From assembly GCF_016901775.1 (NCBI RefSeq), contig NZ_JACJKW010000009.1:1-64000 (forward strand): DNA of 64,000 nt. The letters are read 5' to 3'. Under the pieces are notes generated by a model. The model saw only the letters and a program-made list of their open reading frames with translations, made no database searches and was not told where the DNA came from. Shown here piece by piece: positions 49,089 to 57,019 of the stretch (the stretch's first letter is position 1; each line of letters opens with the position of its first letter). The position numbers were made by a program, and so were the translations under genes. The stretch comes from Intestinimonas butyriciproducens (lineage in GTDB: Bacteria; Bacillota; Clostridia; Oscillospirales; Butyricicoccaceae).

Positions 49089-50471
49089 TCATTGATAAAG
49101 CTGTACATCGTCGGGCATGGCCAGCCGCTCGTCCAAAAGCCGGTTGATGTTGCTTAAAAACACGGCGCTGGTCAGAATGGCGCAGAGCAGGTCGGTGACA
49201 GGCTCTGCGAAAAAGGTGGCCTGGGCTCCCAGAAAGTGGGGAAGTGCCAGGGTGAAAACCAGAAAGACCCCTTTGCGGATCAGGGACAGGCTGAGGGCTC
49301 CCCGGGCGATGCCCAGGGCGGTAAAGGTGTCCACAAACTCATACTGGAAGGCCAGAGGGATCACCGAGAAGGTGAACACCCGGATGGCCCAGGAGGACAG
49401 ACGAAGCAGTTCTTCGTTGCGGGTGAAGATCATGGCGAAATAATAACCGGCCAGCTGGCTGATCAGGAACATAATGCCGGTGAAAATCAGACATAGTGTG
49501 AGCACTTTGCGGATGGCCAGGCGGATGCGGTCCACATTTTTTGCACCGTAATTGAAGCTGTGAATGGGTTGGGTTCCGCCGGTGATGCCGCCCAGGGGCA
49601 TGGTGATCAGCTGCATATAACTGAGCACAATGGTGGCCACGGTGATATAGGTGTCCCCCATCTGAGCGCCGCCGTAGTGCTGGAGTACGCTGTTGAGAGC
49701 GATGAGCAGCACACTGTCGGTGGCGATGATGGTAAAAGGAGACAGTCCGAACAGCAGGATCCGCCGCATGATGGAAGGGGAGTAGCCCCCCAACGTGAGG
49801 GAGATCTGGGGTTTGCGGCTGCGGAGGAACCAAAGCACAAAAAAGCAGCTGACAGCCTGGGAGATCACGGTGGCCAAGGCGGCTCCACGCACACCCAATC
49901 CCAGCAGGAAGATGAACACCGGATCCAGCAGCACATTCAGGATTGCGCCGATGATCACCGTAGCCATTCCTATGGCAGAATAGCCCTGGCAGATGATGTA
50001 CTGGTTCAGTCCCACAGATAAAATGGCAAACAGAGTGCCCAGCACATAGATGGTCATATAGTCATTGGCATAGCCGTAAGTGGCGCCGCTGGCGCCAAAG
50101 GCCATGAGCATGGGCTTTTTCAGCAAAAGAGCGGCGCCAGTCAGCAAAAGAGCCAGAGCACACAGCAGCAGAAAGGCATTGGCCAGGATTTTCTGAGCGC
50201 CTTCTTTGTTTTTTTCACCCAGACGGATGGCCATCAGCGGCGCCCCGCCCAAGCCCGCCAAAAAGGAAAAAGAAGAGATCAGGGTGACAATGGGACCGCA
50301 GACACCCACGCCGGCCAGCGCCAGATCACCCACATGGGGAATGTGGCCAATGTACATTCGGTCCACAATACCGTAAAACACATTGACAAATTGGGCCAGC
50401 ATTGAGGGAATCGCCAGTTTGAGAACCAGTTTTCCAATAGGGTCTCTGCCCAGATCGTTGGTCTTTGACAT
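49089..50471 (-). CDS. MATE-family efflux transporter
   Basis: This 460-residue protein has about 12 membrane spans in two related halves, with the MATE N-terminus (LGRDPIGKLVLKLAIPSMLAQFVNVFYGIVDRMYIG) and the second-half PLGGITGGTQPIHSFNYGA. It should export drugs or metabolites with Na+ or H+ gradients; the substrate is unknown. The ATG at 50471 gives the normal family length. Two possible upstream starts (50492, 50513) lack better ribosome sites. Confidence 0.88.
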   Translation of the reverse strand: MSKTNDLGRDPIGKLVLKLAIPSMLAQFVNVFYGIVDRMYIGHIPHVGDLALAGVGVCGPIVTLISSFSFLAGLGGAPLMAIRLGEKNKEGAQKILANAFLLLCALALLLTGAALLLKKPMLMAFGASGATYGYANDYMTIYVLGTLFAILSVGLNQYIICQGYSAIGMATVIIGAILNVLLDPVFIFLLGLGVRGAALATVISQAVSCFFVLWFLRSRKPQISLTLGGYSPSIMRRILLFGLSPFTIIATDSVLLIALNSVLQHYGGAQMGDTYITVATIVLSYMQLITMPLGGITGGTQPIHSFNYGAKNVDRIRLAIRKVLTLCLIFTGIMFLISQLAGYYFAMIFTRNEELLRLSSWAIRVFTFSVIPLAFQYEFVDTFTALGIARGALSLSLIRKGVFLVFTLALPHFLGAQATFFAEPVTDLLCAILTSAVFLSNINRLLDERLAMPDDVQLYQ

Positions 50472-50618
50472 AGTTTGCGCCCTGCTTTCCATAATGGTTG
50501 CGGTCTGTCCCAAGGACAGCCTTATATAGACTACTCTGGGGAGCGCTGAATTGCAAGGGAAAAGAAGAAATTTTCAGATTTTCCAAAAAATATTTGAAAA
50601 AAGGAAGGAGAATGGGCG

Positions 50619-51572
50619 ATGGAATCCATCAAAGGGCGGTTTGCCCCCAGCCCTACAGGGCGGATGCATCTGGGCAATGCCTTTTGCGCCCTTTTGGCCT
50701 GGCTTTCGGCCCGCAGCCAGGGAGGAAGCCTTTTGCTGCGCATGGAGGATCTGGATCCCCAGCGCAGCCGGGAAAGCTATGCCCGCTTGCTGATGGAAGA
50801 CCTTCGGTGGCTGGGGCTGGATTGGGATGAAGGCGCCGGCGTTTCTGGAGAGCAGGAGGAATTGTACTGGCAGAGCCGCCGGAAAGAGGAATATGAAAAA
50901 GCTTTGGCCATGCTGAAGCAGCAGGAGCTGCTGTATCCCTGTTTTTGCACCCGGGCAGAGCTGCACGCCGCAGAAGCCCCCCATGCCTCCGATGGACAGG
51001 TGATTTACAGTGGCCGCTGCCGGGGACTGACGCCGCAGGAGCGGCAGGCAAAGGAAAAACACCGCCGGCCGGCCATTCGCATTGCCGTGCCGGAAGAAGT
51101 GATCTCCTTCACCGATGGATGCCGGGGCGTATACGCAGAGAACCTGGCCCGGGACTGTGGAGATTTTATCCTGCGGCGCTCCGATGGGGTCTTTGCCTAT
51201 CAGTTGGCGGTAACCTGGGATGATGGAGTGATGGGAGTGAGTCAGGTGGTGCGGGGCAGCGACCTTCTTTCCTCCACCCCACGGCAGATCTGGCTTCAGC
51301 GTTTGTGGGGGTTTCCTCAGCCCCAGTATTATCATGTGCCCCTGCTTCTGGCCCCGGATGGCCGCCGTCTGTCCAAACGGGATGGAGATCTGGATCTGGG
51401 AGCTTTGCGCAGCCGGATCGGACCGGAAGAGCTGATAGGAAAACTGGCCTTTTGGGCAGGGATTTTGCCCAAAGAAGAAGCGGTCGCCCCCCGGGAGCTT
51501 ACTTCTTTGTTTGGCTGGGAAAAAGTGAGAAAACAGGATATTTTGCTGGATGGGTCCATGTTGGATTTTTAA
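50619..51572 (+). CDS. gluQ: Glutamyl-Q tRNA(Asp) synthetase
   Basis: This 317-residue protein is a GluRS catalytic core without the anticodon-binding domain: RFAPSPTGRMHLGNAF (HIGH region), a zinc set CFC...Y-x3-C (CFCTRAEL and YSGRC), VVRGSDLLSSTPRQIWL, and the KMSKS-like RLSKRDGD. GluQ-RS adds Glu to queuosine in the anticodon of tRNA-Asp. A tRNA-Asp (GTC) gene lies at 45520. GGAAGGAG precedes the ATG at 50619. Confidence 0.92.
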   Translation: MESIKGRFAPSPTGRMHLGNAFCALLAWLSARSQGGSLLLRMEDLDPQRSRESYARLLMEDLRWLGLDWDEGAGVSGEQEELYWQSRRKEEYEKALAMLKQQELLYPCFCTRAELHAAEAPHASDGQVIYSGRCRGLTPQERQAKEKHRRPAIRIAVPEEVISFTDGCRGVYAENLARDCGDFILRRSDGVFAYQLAVTWDDGVMGVSQVVRGSDLLSSTPRQIWLQRLWGFPQPQYYHVPLLLAPDGRRLSKRDGDLDLGALRSRIGPEELIGKLAFWAGILPKEEAVAPRELTSLFGWEKVRKQDILLDGSMLDF

Positions 51573-51576
51573 AAGG

Positions 51577-51606
51577 AAAAAAGCCGCCTGCAGGGGCGGC
51601 TTTTTT
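51577..51606. terminator. Bidirectional terminator after gluQ
   Basis: AAAAAAGCCGCC-loop-GGCGGCTTTTTT. Confidence 0.88.
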
Positions 51607-51613
51607 CATAAGG

Positions 51614-51844
51614 CTATTGCAAGGCCAGGATCAGCCGCTGCCGGTGGCGGGAGCAGCGCATGGCCAGGCACAGATGACGGTTGAGTTTGCGGCACAGAGA
51701 AAGCAGGCGGCGGCTTCGGAAACTGTCTGGCGCAGGAAGGCCGGGCAGCAGCCAAAGGTTCCCCCATAGCTGATAGAGCCGGATGAGCCCATGGTGCCAC
51801 AGGGTGAGCAGTCGATAAGCGAACAGTTGGAGAGTGTGTTTCAT
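51614..51844 (-). CDS. Small basic protein, uncertain
   Basis: This 76-residue frame (ATG at 51844, AGAGGA upstream) encodes a Leu/Arg/His-rich peptide (LFAYRLLTLWHHGLIRLYQLWGNLWLL, then RSRRLLSLCRKLNRHLCLAMRCSRHRQ). It ends 8 bp from the terminator shared with gluQ, which is where a real gene would end, and a TATAAT lies about 60 bp upstream. No family is recognised, and the odd composition means it could be a chance frame. Confidence 0.4.
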   Translation of the reverse strand: MKHTLQLFAYRLLTLWHHGLIRLYQLWGNLWLLPGLPAPDSFRSRRLLSLCRKLNRHLCLAMRCSRHRQRLILALQ

Positions 51845-52000
51845 TGCAGGAGTCCTCTTTCTTGTGGTTTCCGTAAGTGATGCGATCCCGATGCTCCTAT
51901 TATACATAGGATATATGGAGGAAGGTGTCGAATTTTCGGGAGAAAAAAAGATTTTCTATTTTTGTTGCCGAAGAGGGAGGAAGAGGGAAGAAAAAGAAAA

Positions 52001-52038
52001 AAGAAGCGCTGTTTTGAAAAAACAGACGCTTCTTTTGT
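52001..52038. terminator. Terminator-like hairpin downstream of the ABC operon
   Basis: AGAAGCG-CTGTTTT...AACAG-CGCTTCT followed by TTTTG. Between it and the permease stop at 52154 lies a very GC-rich stem region (52050-52105). No gene was found in 51845-52153. Confidence 0.6.
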
Positions 52039-52153
52039 GCTTTTTTGGCTGCGGGGCGCGGTACAGCCGCCTGCGCCCGCCCGTTGGCAGCGCCCCCCGC
52101 AAAGGATATGGTATCACAGAGACATGGTCGGAAACCGTCGCAGCAGGGCGTTT

Positions 52154-52933
52154 TTATTCCAGATTGAGCTTGCGGGACAAAATGTAATTTGTGATGGCGA
52201 AAAAGCCTGCCAGGAAAAACAGTTCCACCACGATGCTCAGCAGCAGAGCCACATTCAATGCCCATCTGCTGGACATGGGGAAGACCCACTGCACAGCCAG
52301 GTTCCCCAGCACACCCATCAGGATCTGCACCAGGAAGTTCAGGGCCAGGAAGGCGCCGAAGGAGGTGAGCAGCCGCTTGTTGGCGTTCAGCTGCCCCAGG
52401 GCCATGCTGGCATAGAGCATCATGGTGAAGGCCAGTATGCCGAGGGCAGCGAACAGGAAAAACTCTCCACAGGCTGTGAGGATCTGGGCGTTCAGGCTGC
52501 CCCGGCGGATGAGGGTGACGATGGCCTTGAAAAAGTCTCCCAGCATCCCCTTTTCATAGGCCAGGATGACAAAGGCCAGGATGGCGGCAATGCTGCTGAA
52601 AATGTACCAAACCAGAGAGGTGAGGGATTTGCACAAGATGTGCTGCCAGGGCCGTACCGGCAAGGTCATGGACAGATACCCTTCTTCGCCCAGCAGGTTT
52701 TTGTAAAACCGCTGGAGAGAGACCACCAGAGTGAGGATGCATACCGCCATAAGCAAGAAGCCGAACAAAGAGGAGATCACCACCTGGAAGAGACTCAGAA
52801 AGAAGGAATTGGAGAAGTCCTTGTTGAAGACAAAGAGCCGGGTAAGGAAAGAGGTGATCAGCAGGGCGCCATAGACGGGCAGAAAGGTGCGCCCTGTGGA
52901 CTTAAATTCGTATTTCAGCAGTTTATTTAGCAT
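52154..52933 (-). CDS. ABC transporter permease
   Basis: This 259-residue protein has six hydrophobic segments and starts NKLLKYEFKSTGRTFLPVYGALLITSF, the pattern of ABC-2-type permeases of the YtrB/CcmB-like class. It pairs with the ATPase whose gene overlaps it by 7 bp (ATGCTAA). Substrate unknown; GntR/YtrA-controlled ABC pairs often respond to cell-envelope agents. Confidence 0.85.
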   Translation of the reverse strand: MLNKLLKYEFKSTGRTFLPVYGALLITSFLTRLFVFNKDFSNSFFLSLFQVVISSLFGFLLMAVCILTLVVSLQRFYKNLLGEEGYLSMTLPVRPWQHILCKSLTSLVWYIFSSIAAILAFVILAYEKGMLGDFFKAIVTLIRRGSLNAQILTACGEFFLFAALGILAFTMMLYASMALGQLNANKRLLTSFGAFLALNFLVQILMGVLGNLAVQWVFPMSSRWALNVALLLSIVVELFFLAGFFAITNYILSRKLNLE

Positions 52934-53625
52934 TTGTATACCTCCCGGAACAAAGCGTCCACAGATTTTCCGTTTTTCTCCCGGATCTCGTCCACCGAGG
53001 ACACCAGGGCCACCCGGCCCTCGGCCAGGAAGATCACATCGTCCAGCACTTTTTCGATGTCGGCGATCAGATGGGTAGAAAGGACGATGCTGGCCTGTTC
53101 GTCGTAATTTGTAATGATGGTATTGAGAATGTAATCCCGGGCCGCCGGGTCCACGCCGCCGATGGGTTCATCCAGCAGATAAAGCTGGGCTTTGCGGCTC
53201 ATCACCAAAATCAACTGCACCTTTTCTTTTGTGCCCTTGGACAAAGCCTTCAGCCGTTGTCTTTCGTCGATATCCAGACGGCGGAGCATATCCCGGGCCC
53301 GGCTGGCGTCAAAATTCTGATAGAAATCGGAAAAATAGCTGATGATATCCGATACCCGCATCCAGTCGTTGAGATAATTTTTGTCCGGCAGATAGGATAC
53401 CGCCAGATGGCTTTCCACTCCCGGACGCTTGCCGCATACCAATATTTCGCCGGCGGTGGGGGTCAAAAGACCGTTGGCCAGCTTGATCAAAGTACTCTTT
53501 CCGCTGCCATTGGGCCCCAGAAGCCCTACGATCCGGCCAGGGGAAATGGTCAGGTCCACATTGGACAGCGCCGGTTTTCTGCCATAGGATTTGGTCAGAT
53601 TGCGGCATTCCAGTAAAGCGTTCAT
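52927..53625 (-). CDS. ABC transporter ATP-binding protein
   Basis: This 232-residue ATPase has Walker A GPNGSGKSTLIKL, a signature loop in the variant form LSKGTKEKVQLI, Walker B LYLLDEPIGGVDP and the switch STHLI. LSKG for LSGG is common in this YtrB-like branch. GGAGGGAG precedes the ATG at 53625, which overlaps the end of the GntR-type gene. Confidence 0.92.
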   Translation of the reverse strand: MNALLECRNLTKSYGRKPALSNVDLTISPGRIVGLLGPNGSGKSTLIKLANGLLTPTAGEILVCGKRPGVESHLAVSYLPDKNYLNDWMRVSDIISYFSDFYQNFDASRARDMLRRLDIDERQRLKALSKGTKEKVQLILVMSRKAQLYLLDEPIGGVDPAARDYILNTIITNYDEQASIVLSTHLIADIEKVLDDVIFLAEGRVALVSSVDEIREKNGKSVDALFREVYKC

Positions 53626-53993
53626 CGTTTTTCTCCCTCCACATGAATTTGTAGTTGCTCCAAAGCCTGCTGGGGGGTGAATCCCAAACCGGTCATGCTT
53701 TGGATGAAATTTTCCAAAATACCTTGGCACAGCTGTTGTCGAAGGCGCTGAATGACTTCGTCATCCTCGGTGACAAAGCGGCCCGCTGTGCGCTGGGTGA
53801 AAAGCAGCCCGTCGGTCTCCAGCTCAGCCAGGGCTTTCTGCATGGTATTGGGGTTGACCGCCGCCTGGGCCGCCAGGTCCCGTACGGAGGGCAGCTTGCT
53901 GCCTGGGGGATAGGCTCCGGAAAGAATCAGCCGCTTTATCTGCTCCACCAGCTGGGCATAGATGGGGCGGTCGCTGTCAAATTGCCAGGCCAT
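53622..53993 (-). CDS. GntR-family (YtrA-type) repressor
   Basis: This 123-residue protein has the GntR winged helix (PIYAQLVEQIKRLILSGAYPPGSKLPSVRDLAAQAAVNPNTMQKALAELETDGLL) and only a short C-terminal helix, the mark of the YtrA subfamily. It heads the regulator-ATPase-permease operon, all overlapping, and should repress it from the dyad just upstream. Confidence 0.92.
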   Translation of the reverse strand: MAWQFDSDRPIYAQLVEQIKRLILSGAYPPGSKLPSVRDLAAQAAVNPNTMQKALAELETDGLLFTQRTAGRFVTEDDEVIQRLRQQLCQGILENFIQSMTGLGFTPQQALEQLQIHVEGEKR

Positions 53994-54018
53994 AGGCTTA
54001 CACTCCTTTTTGTATCAT

Positions 54019-54067
54019 TGTATTAAGAACATAGTACAATAATACAGTTGACCGTTTGCTTTGTCAA
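54019..54067 (-). promoter_or_regulatory. Promoter and operator of the GntR-ABC operon
   Basis: On the minus strand TTGACA (54062-54067), 17 bases, TATTAT (54039-54044). TGTATTA-N14-TAATACA (54019-54046) overlaps the -10, a likely YtrA-type operator. Confidence 0.7.
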
Positions 54068-54133
54068 GAGGGAATTTTCAAAAAAAGAAAAAGCCACCCG
54101 AAGGCGGCTGAAGGAGCGTTTCCTGACAGATGC

Positions 54134-54790
54134 TCAGAGGAAATCCTCCCAGGACAGAGAGTGTTCTGGTTCCACGACCAGGAATTGTTCATCCCACCGG
54201 CCGGACACCAGCTTTTCCAATATGCGGACGCTGCCCGGGACATGGCGTACAGCGCATTGGGTCAGAGCAGCATCCCGCTGCACCTGGCGCAGATGGGCGG
54301 GGGAATAGCTGTCATAGGTTCCGGTGTCGATGATATCGATATGGGTAAACCAATCAAACCAGTGGTGGAAAAGCGCCCGGCCCTGGGATTCTCCATGGCT
54401 TTGGCAAAGGCGTTTTTCCATACTTTCAAGGGAAATATTTCCGGCATCCGGTTCCCGGAAATAAAAATGGCCCTTTTGTTTTAAGTTGGAGGCCTTTCGG
54501 TCATCGGTGTGAAGCAGCAGGGTAATGCAGTCATCCACACAGGGAATCACAATACGCTGTCGGGCCGTGAGATCCCCCCAGGAGCCGCCGCAAAAGCCCA
54601 TGGCCACCAAAACGGTGTCCACCGACTGATCCAGTGAGTCCAGCGTCTTTTGAATCTGACGGCGCATTTCTTTGGGATCTGCATGGTATTTTCTGTCCAG
54701 CCAGATCATCGGATGGCTGGTGTGCATTCTTTCCTGGGCGGCCTCCACATCTTTGGTCAGAGAAGAGCAGGCCAGCAAAACAGCTTTCAA
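54134..54790 (-). CDS. DUF1638 domain protein
   Basis: This 218-residue protein starts at a TTG (54790) with AAAGGAGGG 8 bp upstream. It has KAVLLACSSL at the start, VDTVLVAMGFCGGSWGDLTA in the middle and IVIPCVDDCITLLLH, the pattern of DUF1638, then FTHIDIIDTGTYD. Relatives occur near methyltransferase/corrinoid systems in anaerobes; no such partner is adjacent. Conserved Cys at ACSS, GFCGG and IPCVDDC hint at a metal site. Confidence 0.8.
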   Translation of the reverse strand: MKAVLLACSSLTKDVEAAQERMHTSHPMIWLDRKYHADPKEMRRQIQKTLDSLDQSVDTVLVAMGFCGGSWGDLTARQRIVIPCVDDCITLLLHTDDRKASNLKQKGHFYFREPDAGNISLESMEKRLCQSHGESQGRALFHHWFDWFTHIDIIDTGTYDSYSPAHLRQVQRDAALTQCAVRHVPGSVRILEKLVSGRWDEQFLVVEPEHSLSWEDFL

Positions 54791-54810
54791 GAAAAGCCCT
54801 CCTTTGCGAA

Positions 54811-54842
54811 AGAAAAGACCGCCGGAGAAAGTCCGGCGGTCT
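54811..54842 (-). terminator. Terminator upstream of the DUF1638 gene
   Basis: On the minus strand AGACCGCCGGA-loop-TCCGGCGGTCT then TTTTC; it ends the gene at 54894-55307 and lies 21 bp before the DUF1638 start. Confidence 0.75.
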
Positions 54843-54893
54843 CCAGGGGAAGTGTAGCACCGGGAGGAAGGCGTGTCAAGGGAGAGGGGAAGA

Positions 54894-55307
54894 TCAAAAA
54901 GCGATGGTGGTATCCGGGGTGTGTGGATTGGAGAGCACATCCATGGGCAGACGGTCCAGCCAATCCTCTCCCCATTTTTTCCGGGTCTCCAGCACCAGTT
55001 CGGTTCCCACAGAGGTGAGCTGCCGGCGGGTTTTGTCCGGGCTGGCGGTCATGGAGGGAGCCGCGCCGGAATAATAACCGCCGCAGGAGCGGGGCGAGCG
55101 GCCATAGCGCTGGGCAAACACCGAAATATCCGCTGCCGTCACGCTGCCGCCCTGGCGGTAGACTTCCTCCAGAATGGCGGCCCGGCGCACTTCTCCCACC
55201 GTTGCGGTGATCGGCTCATTTTGCTCTTCCCGTTCCAATGCCTGGATCAATCCGTTCACCTGCGCCTGGATCTCTTTCAACTGATGCAGAATTTCTTGCT
55301 GTGTCAT
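54894..55307 (-). CDS. Hypothetical protein, possible DNA-binding
   Basis: This 137-residue protein has an N-terminal amphipathic helix (QQEILHQLKEIQAQVNGLIQALEREEQNE). It then has a segment VGEVRRAAILEEVYRQGGSVTAADISVFAQRYGRSPRSCGGYYSG that could be a winged helix, and a Lys/Arg-rich part. AAAGGAG precedes the ATG at 55307. The promoter is surrounded by TTACGAA-type repeats, which would fit self-regulation. Family not recognised. Confidence 0.6.
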   Translation of the reverse strand: MTQQEILHQLKEIQAQVNGLIQALEREEQNEPITATVGEVRRAAILEEVYRQGGSVTAADISVFAQRYGRSPRSCGGYYSGAAPSMTASPDKTRRQLTSVGTELVLETRKKWGEDWLDRLPMDVLSNPHTPDTTIAF

Positions 55308-55367
55308 GGTCTATTCTCCTTTTGAATTTCGTAAATTGAATCGTTCTTCGAAAACTATCATGAAAGA

Positions 55368-55396
55368 ATTGTACCACAAGAAAGTTCGTAAGTCAA
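55368..55396 (-). promoter_or_regulatory. Promoter with TTACGAA-type repeats
   Basis: On the minus strand TTGACT (55391-55396), 17 bases, TACAAT (55368-55373). TTCGTA (55385) and TACGAA (55405) form an inverted repeat around the -35, and a further TTTCGTAAA lies at 55327. Confidence 0.6.
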
Positions 55397-55563
55397 TATC
55401 GTAATACGAAATGATTAACGAGAGCCCGCGGCAGGGATGGATGAGAAACTTGACGAAAAACTTGCAATGTTTTTATAATAGAATTAAATAAAAAAACGAA
55501 AGGAGAGGTGCTTTGTGGCAAGGAAAAGACAAAGCAAAGAGCGTCTCGGGAAGGAGGGGCGCT

Positions 55564-56946
55564 ATGACTGAGGAAAAATGGAATTTGCGAGGGTATCTGG
55601 GAGACAGGGATTTTTATAAGAATGTGGTGCGGATCGCCATTCCTGTTTCCTTGCAGCAGCTGATCACGGTGGGGATCAATCTGATGGATACCATCATGCT
55701 CAGCAGCATGGGAGATGCCCAGCTTTCGGCCTCGGCTCTGGCCGGGCAGTTTATCAATCTGTTTCAAATCTTCTGCATGGGCATCGGCATGGGAGCTTCT
55801 GTGCTCACTTCCCGGTTCTGGGGAATGCAGGACAAGGAGGGACTGCGGAAAGCCATTACCATCATGCTTCGCATCTGCCTGGCTTTTGCCGCTGTATTCA
55901 CCCTGGCCACTCTGATCAGCCCTCAGATGGTCATGCGGATCTATACATCGGAAAAGGTGACAGTGGATTATGGTGTGCTCTATCTCCGCTGGCTGCTGCC
56001 CACTTATTTCTGTATGGGCCTGTCTTTGACCTGCACCATCGTGCTGCGCAGCGTCAGCCAGGTTCGTTTGCCGCTGTTCTGCTCGATTCTGGCCTTTTTT
56101 ATCAACATCTTTTTCAACTGGGTGTTTATTTTCGGCCATCTGGGTGCGCCCCGGATGGAAATCGCCGGCGCAGCATTGGGAACGCTGATTTCCCGTGTGT
56201 TTGAGCTGGTGTTCATTTGCGGTTATTTCTTTTTCAGGGATCAGAAGATCGGCTACCGCGTGGGTCATTTGTTTATGAAGTGCCGGGATCTTCTGAGTGA
56301 ATATCTGCGCATCAGTATTCCTGTGTTGATCAGTGATGGCTTGCTGGCCTTGGGCAACAATGCCGTCGCCATGATCACCGGACGGCTGGGCACGGCCTTT
56401 GTGGCGGCCAACTCGGTGACCACCGTGGTGCAGCAGCTCAGTTCGGTGCTGACGCAGGGTATTTCCAATGCCAGCGGCATCATCACCGGCCACACCATGG
56501 GCCGGGGAGAATATGACAAGGCGCAGAAACAGGGGTATACTTTCCTGGGGTTGGGATTTTTTGTGGGATGCCTGGCGGCAGTGGTGATTTTGCTGCTGCG
56601 CAGTCCTATCATCAATTATTATCAGGTGACGCCCCAGGCCAAAGAGATCGCCTGGAGCCTGATGGATGCCATCGGCTTCATCATCATTTTCCAGGCCATG
56701 AACTCCATTCTGACCAAAGGCGTGCTGCGGGCCGGAGGCGATACCAAGTTTTTGATGGTAGGGGACATCCTCTTTCTGTGGGTGGCTTCCATCCCCTTGG
56801 GGTATCTGGCCGGCATGGTGCTCCATTGGTCCCCCTTCTGGATCTATACCATGCTGAAAGTCGATCAGATCATCAAATGCATTTGGTGTGTCTTCCGGCT
56901 GCGGAGTCGAAAATGGATCAAGGTCATTCATGGCACCAAAGGTTGA
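55564..56946 (+). CDS. MATE-family efflux transporter
   Basis: This 460-residue protein has 12 predicted spans and the MATE-type VVRIAIPVSLQQLITVGINLMDTIMLSSMGDAQLSASALAGQF in the first half, with NSILTKGVLRAGGDTKFLMVGDILFLWV near the end. It differs clearly from the other two MATE proteins in the window. AAGGAGGGG precedes the ATG at 55564; a TTG at 55513 also has a ribosome site, so a 17-residue longer form is possible. Confidence 0.9.
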   Translation: MTEEKWNLRGYLGDRDFYKNVVRIAIPVSLQQLITVGINLMDTIMLSSMGDAQLSASALAGQFINLFQIFCMGIGMGASVLTSRFWGMQDKEGLRKAITIMLRICLAFAAVFTLATLISPQMVMRIYTSEKVTVDYGVLYLRWLLPTYFCMGLSLTCTIVLRSVSQVRLPLFCSILAFFINIFFNWVFIFGHLGAPRMEIAGAALGTLISRVFELVFICGYFFFRDQKIGYRVGHLFMKCRDLLSEYLRISIPVLISDGLLALGNNAVAMITGRLGTAFVAANSVTTVVQQLSSVLTQGISNASGIITGHTMGRGEYDKAQKQGYTFLGLGFFVGCLAAVVILLLRSPIINYYQVTPQAKEIAWSLMDAIGFIIIFQAMNSILTKGVLRAGGDTKFLMVGDILFLWVASIPLGYLAGMVLHWSPFWIYTMLKVDQIIKCIWCVFRLRSRKWIKVIHGTKG

Positions 56947-56963
56947 GAGATCATTTCTTTTGC

Positions 56964-57006
56964 AAAAAGCCCTTTTGCAGCTTTTGCTGCAAAAGGGCTT
57001 TTCTTG
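56964..57006. terminator. Bidirectional terminator with 17-bp perfect stem
   Basis: AAAAGCCCTTTTGCAGC, a TTTT loop and the exact complement, with T runs; shared by the convergent MATE and ABC genes. Confidence 0.88.
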
Positions 57007-57019
57007 TGGGAAGAAGCTG

